DNA from: an uncultured Spirochaetales bacterium
GTDB taxonomy: Bacteria; Spirochaetota; Spirochaetia; Sphaerochaetales; Sphaerochaetaceae
Length of the DNA stretch: 64,000 nt
Reading direction: 5' to 3'
Assembly: GCA_944393005.1 (NCBI GenBank)
Contig: CALXYO010000004.1
Location: 97,898-161,897 of the forward strand
Below, piece after piece: positions 60,006 through 64,000 of the stretch. The notes beneath the pieces are model-generated. The model made no database searches. It had not been told where the DNA came from and saw only the letters and a program-made list of their open reading frames with translations. The translations under genes were made by a program, and so were the position numbers. Within the stretch, counting starts at the first letter, position 1. The number at the start of each line of letters is the position of its first letter.

Positions 60006-60511
60006 GGGAGAGACTGAAACCCTTCATCCTTTCTCTGGCCGTGATCATCGCCGATCAGATGACAAAGCTGTGGATAGTGAAGACCATACCTGAGAATGAG
60101 ACAGGATACAGTTTTCTCGGCGGATTTCTCAGAATAATCCATGTGCGCAACGATGCGGTTGCATTCTCGCTCGGCTCATCACTGGACGTTCCTCTCAAGA
60201 TAGTTCTTTTCATCATTCTCCCTCTGGCACTTGTTTCATTCCTTGCATACTGCATAATCAGCGAGAAAAGGAAAGGGGAATTCACTGTTTTCGAGAAATG
60301 GTGTCTTGCCGGGATCATAGGCGGCGGTGTCGGAAACCTTATCGACAGGGTATTGCGCAGCATGCGTGTTGTGGACTGGATTTCGGTGAAAATGTACGGT
60401 TTCCTGTCGATGGAGTACTTTCCCACATGGAACATTGCGGATGCATCCGTGGTGATCTGTGTAATATTATTGATGTTAAGTCTAGTTTTTTGTCATAGAA
60501 GAGGGCAGTAA
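60002..60511 (+). CDS. lspA: Lipoprotein signal peptidase (signal peptidase II)
   Basis: Inner-membrane aspartyl protease that removes signal peptides from lipoproteins, 169 residues. Four hydrophobic helices; conserved blocks IADQMTKLWIV, IIHVRNDAVAFS, GGVGNLIDRV and the catalytic Asp pair in VVDWI and FPTWNIADASVV. The ATG overlaps the Nif3-like stop (ATGA). Consistent with lipoproteins such as the PEGA protein in this window. Confidence 0.95.
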   Translation: MRERLKPFILSLAVIIADQMTKLWIVKTIPENETGYSFLGGFLRIIHVRNDAVAFSLGSSLDVPLKIVLFIILPLALVSFLAYCIISEKRKGEFTVFEKWCLAGIIGGGVGNLIDRVLRSMRVVDWISVKMYGFLSMEYFPTWNIADASVVICVILLMLSLVFCHRRGQ

Positions 60512-60568
60512 TTGAGCCCTTGATTATCATATGATATATTCATTTTTGTGTGTTCTCAGGAGATGTAA

Positions 60569-60865
60569 GTGAACAAGAAAACAAATTCGGTTATCTTCAT
60601 GGTGGTTGCAACACTTGTAAACGTGCTGCTGCTTGTTCTCTATTTCGCGCTTGGAATTGTTCTGATGGCGCTCTTTGCACAGTTCTTCCCTGAATCGGGT
60701 CTCCTCCCGATATTGATGCTTCTTGTGTTCATCCTTGCAATAGCGCTTTCCTTCCTCACTTATTCAAAACTTGTGAAATGGGCTGTTGCGAAGTTCTCCC
60801 TGGAAGAAAAGATGGATCCTATCTTCAGCAGCAGAAGAAACAAGAACAGGAGCCGCATGGACTGA
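60569..60865 (+). CDS. Small two-helix membrane protein
   Basis: 98 residues from a GTG at 60569, with AGGAGA about 8 nt upstream. Two or three hydrophobic helices (SVIFMVVATLVNVLLLVLYFALG, LLPILMLLVFILAIALSFL) and a basic C-terminal tail (SSRRNKNRSRMD). Position after lspA and before the propeller-like gene suggests a spirochaete-type envelope gene, but no family is recognised. It ends 1 nt before the next start. Confidence 0.7.
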   Translation: MNKKTNSVIFMVVATLVNVLLLVLYFALGIVLMALFAQFFPESGLLPILMLLVFILAIALSFLTYSKLVKWAVAKFSLEEKMDPIFSSRRNKNRSRMD

Positions 60866-60866
60866 T

Positions 60867-61850
60867 ATGAGGCTGCAGGAAAAGTCCAGCCTGTGCGAGG
60901 CTGTATGGTCATCTTACAGTGAGGATCCGGTATGGCAGAGTTCCTGGTGGGCAGGCAGACTGTGCGCACCTTTCATACTTCTTCCTGAAGATTCTCCTGA
61001 TGGCAAGTGGCATCTTTTCGCACATACGTGGGCGGGTATCGAGCATTTCATATCCACTTCCGGCTTCGACTGGCAACGTATTTCTCTTGTGGCCCTGCGT
61101 GGTCATTTTCCTTCAGTCTTCAAAGAGAAGGACACATATTATCTTGTATATGAGAATCATGATTATGATTACCAGAACAAGAGAAGATTGGATCTCAGGA
61201 AGACAATTTCAAGAATAAACATAATGTCATCAACCGATCTGAGGCTATGGTCCAGACCTCAGACCATACTCAGTGCGGCAGATGTGCCGTATGCGTCTGA
61301 TTATTCCGCACCGCGTCTTTCGCACCCGCAGATCATCAACTGGCAGGGATCTTACAGACTTTATTTCTGTGCGTCCGAAGTCAGGATATATGATACAAAG
61401 CAGAAGGCAAGTGCCTGTCTGTCATATGCACAGAGCACTTCATTCAATGCTCCTTTCGAGATAAGGAAACAGCCTGTGCTCAGGATTGATCCGGACAGCA
61501 GGTACCGCAATCTTGCACTCGGCTCATTCCGTTTCGTCAGCTGCAGTGACGCTCTTGCGGCTTTTCAGACTACGATTTTCTTTGATGAGAAGAAAGAGCG
61601 GACAAACTCTGCGATACTTCTGCTTACATCTGATGACGGGGAGGTCTTCCACCTCGAGAAGGTGCTCATGACGAGCCCTTCCTCCGGATGGGCATCCCGG
61701 TGTTTCACTTCATGTTCCGTGTCTTACAAAGCGGATGAGAATACGTGGTACTGCTATTATTCCGCAAACGGTAAGGACGAGAAACATAGACTTATGCCTC
61801 TCAGGGAGAGCCTCGGGCTTCTGATAGGCAATGTTAAAAGGGAGTTCTGA
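60867..61850 (+). CDS. Beta-propeller glycosidase-like protein (GH43/GH32 fold)
   Basis: 327 residues from ATG 60867; the longer frame from 60786 lies inside the preceding gene. Repeating blades (KWHLFAHTWAGIEHFIST, SVFKEKDTYYLVYENHDYD, SAPRLSHPQIINWQGSYRLYFCASEV, WYCYYSANG) match the five-bladed propeller of GH43/GH32/GH62-type enzymes. Candidate acids are present but the catalytic triad could not be assigned. No signal peptide, so cytoplasmic. Overlapping operon context with membrane genes leaves its role open. Confidence 0.6.
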   Translation: MRLQEKSSLCEAVWSSYSEDPVWQSSWWAGRLCAPFILLPEDSPDGKWHLFAHTWAGIEHFISTSGFDWQRISLVALRGHFPSVFKEKDTYYLVYENHDYDYQNKRRLDLRKTISRINIMSSTDLRLWSRPQTILSAADVPYASDYSAPRLSHPQIINWQGSYRLYFCASEVRIYDTKQKASACLSYAQSTSFNAPFEIRKQPVLRIDPDSRYRNLALGSFRFVSCSDALAAFQTTIFFDEKKERTNSAILLLTSDDGEVFHLEKVLMTSPSSGWASRCFTSCSVSYKADENTWYCYYSANGKDEKHRLMPLRESLGLLIGNVKREF

Positions 61851-61852
61851 AA

Positions 61853-63139
61853 ATGAGTCGTTTGGAGAAGCTTGTCAGAATTGTGCACTCAGTGCATTTC
61901 AAGATACTGATAAGCTTCGCTTTTGTAATCCTGAGCGGAACCGTGCTGCTCAAGCTTCCTGTCTCAATACAGGACGGAGCGGTTCTTACCTGGTTCGATT
62001 CGCTCTTCATCGCAACAAGTGCAGTATGTGTCACGGGTCTCACACCTGTCATTCTTGCGGATGTGTTCACTCCTGTCGGATTTTTTTTCATCGCGCTTCT
62101 GGTGCAGATCGGCGGTCTGTCATTTGCGACATTCGCCGCAGCCTTCCTTCTTTTCCTGAGGAGAAAGGCATCAAGCACGATGATTGTCGAATCCTACGGT
62201 GTGAAAACCCGCAAATGGGCCCGTCTCGTGAAGATCACCATGGGCATCACTTTCTCAGTTGAAGCGCTCGGCACTCTTATACTGTTCTTTTTCTATCAGC
62301 CGTACACATCAACACTGCTGGAATCACTGGGCCAGGCAGCATTCACTTCCGTGTCGGCTTTCAACAATGCCGGTTTTGATGCGTTCGGCACCTCAATGGT
62401 CGGCTTCAACGATCACGCGGGAATCCTCATAACGGTGGCATCCCTGATCGTACTGGGCGGCCTGGGATTCCTTGTGTATGCCGATCTTCTGGACAACAGG
62501 GGAAGAAAGCTGTCGATCCAGACGAAAGTCGTTGTCGTGACAACAGTTTTCCTTATAATAGCTGGAACACTCGGTTTCTTCCTCACCGGTGAAATGGATC
62601 TTGTGAACAGTCTCTTCCAGAGTGTTACTGCAAGAACCGCCGGTTTTGAATCCGTGCCCCAGGCCGAGCAGTCCACATACACGCTGTTCCTGACGGTCAT
62701 TCTCATGTTCATAGGTGCATCCCCCGGTTCAACCGGTGGCGGTATCAAGACAACGACATTCTTCGTTCTTGTGCTTACCTTCATATCCGTAATACGTCAG
62801 AGCAGCCCTGTCGCATTCAAGAGAAGACTTTCAAGCGAGTCGATCTTCAAGGCTTTTGCTGTCTTCATGATTTCCATCATGATAGTCTGCGCATCAAGCC
62901 TTGTCATAATGGGGCTTGAGGAGGATAAGGATCCTCTCTTCATCATTTTCGAAGTGGTTTCCGCCTATGCGACGGTCGGCCTGAGCTGTGCCCTGACACC
63001 GACGCTGAGGATCGCCAGCCGGGCTCTGCTCATACTGCTGATGTTCATCGGCCGTGTCGGACCGCTTACCATTGCAGGTCTTGTCGCGCATAAGAAGGAA
63101 AGACTCAATTACCTTGAAGAGAATATAAACATAGGCTGA
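61853..63139 (+). CDS. ktrB: Potassium uptake membrane subunit, TrkH/KtrB family
   Basis: Ion-conducting membrane subunit, 428 residues with four repeated M1-P-M2 units. Selectivity-filter-like loops: SAVCVTGLTPV, SAFNNAGFDAFG, TARTAGFESVP and SAYATVGLSCAL, each with the key glycine. Short length and the absence of TrkH extra helices favour the KtrB branch. GGGAGTT precedes the ATG. Operon with the RCK subunit 16 nt downstream. Confidence 0.93.
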   Translation: MSRLEKLVRIVHSVHFKILISFAFVILSGTVLLKLPVSIQDGAVLTWFDSLFIATSAVCVTGLTPVILADVFTPVGFFFIALLVQIGGLSFATFAAAFLLFLRRKASSTMIVESYGVKTRKWARLVKITMGITFSVEALGTLILFFFYQPYTSTLLESLGQAAFTSVSAFNNAGFDAFGTSMVGFNDHAGILITVASLIVLGGLGFLVYADLLDNRGRKLSIQTKVVVVTTVFLIIAGTLGFFLTGEMDLVNSLFQSVTARTAGFESVPQAEQSTYTLFLTVILMFIGASPGSTGGGIKTTTFFVLVLTFISVIRQSSPVAFKRRLSSESIFKAFAVFMISIMIVCASSLVIMGLEEDKDPLFIIFEVVSAYATVGLSCALTPTLRIASRALLILLMFIGRVGPLTIAGLVAHKKERLNYLEENINIG

Positions 63140-63155
63140 GAAGGAGGATAGAACT

Positions 63156-63809
63156 ATGTCTAAGGATATTAAATACGGAATCATAGGACTGGGACGTTTC
63201 GGACTGTCCCTTGCGAAATCAATAATTGAAGGCGGAGATGATGTCATTGCCGTGGATATCGATGAGGACAGGACCAGTCTCCTTTCCGACATGACGGATA
63301 ATGTTTTCGTAATCCATCAGATCAACAAGGACAGCTTCATAGAAGCAGGACTTGATAAATGTGAGGTTGTTGTCATCGGTATCGGAAGAAACATTGAGTC
63401 CAGCCTTCTTGCCGCACTGCAGTGCATCGAGCTCAAGATTCCGCGTGTCATAGCGAAAGCGAACAGTGAAGAACATGCTCAGATTCTGAAGATGATCGGC
63501 GCAGAGGTCATATTCCCTGAAGTCGATACCGCTCACCGTCTTGCCAGAACACTGAAGAACAAGCTTGTCATGGATTTCTTCTCTCTTTCCAGCGGGTATT
63601 CAATCGTACAGTCCAATCTCCCGTCCAAGCTGGTAGGACAGACTGTCGTTGAGGCCAATCTGCGCCGCAAGTATGCAATAAACATCATTGCCGTCAAGCG
63701 GGGTGAGAAGCTTATCGCAGACATCACGCCTGACCTTGTCTTCAAGAATGGAGATATTCTGGTTCTGGTCGGAAGTGACAGCAGTCTGTCAAAATTCATG
63801 AATATGTGA
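63156..63809 (+). CDS. ktrA: Potassium uptake regulatory subunit, TrkA/KtrA family
   Basis: Cytoplasmic gating subunit, 217 residues: RCK_N Rossmann domain (GIIGLGRFGLSLAKSI, then DIDEDRTSLLSDM with the acidic NAD/ATP-binding end) and an RCK_C domain from ~135 (VQSNLPSKLVGQTVVEANLR). One RCK unit only, as in KtrA, where TrkA has two. Strong AAGGAGGAT before the ATG. Forms a ring that gates KtrB in response to nucleotides. Confidence 0.94.
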   Translation: MSKDIKYGIIGLGRFGLSLAKSIIEGGDDVIAVDIDEDRTSLLSDMTDNVFVIHQINKDSFIEAGLDKCEVVVIGIGRNIESSLLAALQCIELKIPRVIAKANSEEHAQILKMIGAEVIFPEVDTAHRLARTLKNKLVMDFFSLSSGYSIVQSNLPSKLVGQTVVEANLRRKYAINIIAVKRGEKLIADITPDLVFKNGDILVLVGSDSSLSKFMNM

Positions 63810-63926
63810 ACAGACTGAAACAGTAATCATTTTTTTATTTGACTATAGTGGGGAGCGTTCTTTCAGGATGCTCCTCTGTTTGTATTTCAGCATGATTGAT
63901 GCACCTGCACCTTGACATTTTCTCTA

Positions 63927-64000
63927 TGAGCTGACCCCCTGAAGGTAGACATCTTCAGACCTTCTTTTAAGCTATATTATAAGCTTTGCATCTTCAAGTT
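63927..64000 (+). mobile_element. Possible end of an IS3-family element
   Basis: TGAGCTGACCCC (63927-63938), followed by a GGTAGACA stretch, resembles terminal inverted repeats of the IS150 subgroup of IS3 elements, which begin TG, contain CTGNCCCC and a TNGACA block. A promoter-like AT-rich palindrome (AAGCTATA/TATAAGCTT around 63970-63987) follows, as before an orfA. The element would extend beyond the window, so it cannot be confirmed. Confidence 0.3.

Noticed and set aside
60502..60520. Terminator at the end of lspA
   Set aside because: AGGGC/GCCCT stem is short, overlaps the stop codon and lacks a T-run.
1..64000. CRISPR array, tRNA or rRNA genes, prophage
   Set aside because: No regularly spaced repeats, no cloverleaf or rRNA segments and no phage structural genes were noticed on either strand.

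Overview
This 64 kb window is a bacterial chromosome segment that most likely comes from a host-associated, fermentative spirochaete of the Sphaerochaetaceae/Treponema group. The assignment is an inference from family content: solute-binding proteins whose signal peptides end in FANGASES- or FASGSQ-like motifs, a YesM/YesN two-component pair beside a CUT1 sugar importer, a 441-residue phosphofructokinase of the kind seen in spirochaetes, tandem FeoA plus FeoB, and a KtrAB-type potassium system. No rRNA, tRNA, prophage or CRISPR array was found.

Layout. 1-8.6 kb is a sugar locus: a CUT1 ABC importer (minus strand, left end cut by the window), a divergent YesM-type kinase and AraC-type response regulator, a GH29 alpha-L-fucosidase and a cupin/AraC regulator. 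8.5-19 kb is mostly housekeeping (WYL regulator, slyX, acyl-ACP thioesterase, rsmD, recG, YggT, dnaE) interrupted by an AbiEi/AbiEii type IV toxin-antitoxin pair at 9.9-11.4 kb. 19-23.3 kb holds an outer-membrane-barrel fragment, a PEGA lipoprotein and a three-gene molybdo-flavoprotein-like operon whose large subunit lacks the usual cofactor loops. 23.4-29.8 kb holds a GltD-like flavoprotein, ligA, an aminotransferase, a ModE-type regulator and pfkA. 29.9-30.8 kb is non-coding and contains the most striking signal of the window: a candidate ~97-nt small RNA with its own promoter, terminator and two identical 13-nt anti-Shine-Dalgarno motifs. 30.8-34.1 kb is a ferrous iron operon (feoA-feoA-feoB and three small membrane proteins) behind a DtxR-like palindrome. 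34.2-36.2 kb has an EamA exporter and an esterase.

36.3-47.9 kb is an AT-richer catabolic island: LacI regulator, ribose-type ABC importer, two VOC proteins, a Gfo/Idh/MocA dehydrogenase, three TIM-barrel isomerase-like proteins, an MFS transporter and a small DUF6379-like protein. This set matches the parts list of 3-keto-glycoside chemistry and C-glycoside deglycosylation. 48-53.4 kb has glgA and a LacI-controlled DHDPS-family aldolase plus an atypical NRAMP-like transporter. 53.5-64 kb has pspC/pspA, rsmI and a SpoU methyltransferase, a decayed patch (antitoxin-like ORF, frameshifted DUF3800 gene), the AmmeMemoRadiSam trio, a Nif3-like protein, lspA, a beta-propeller glycosidase-like protein and trkH/trkA, ending in what may be an IS3-type element end.

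A second genome-scale signal is that several housekeeping genes (ligA, dnaE, rsmD, rsmI, the Nif3-like gene, the esterase, slyX) have a -10-like hexamer 6-8 nt before the ATG and no Shine-Dalgarno sequence, which suggests leaderless transcripts.
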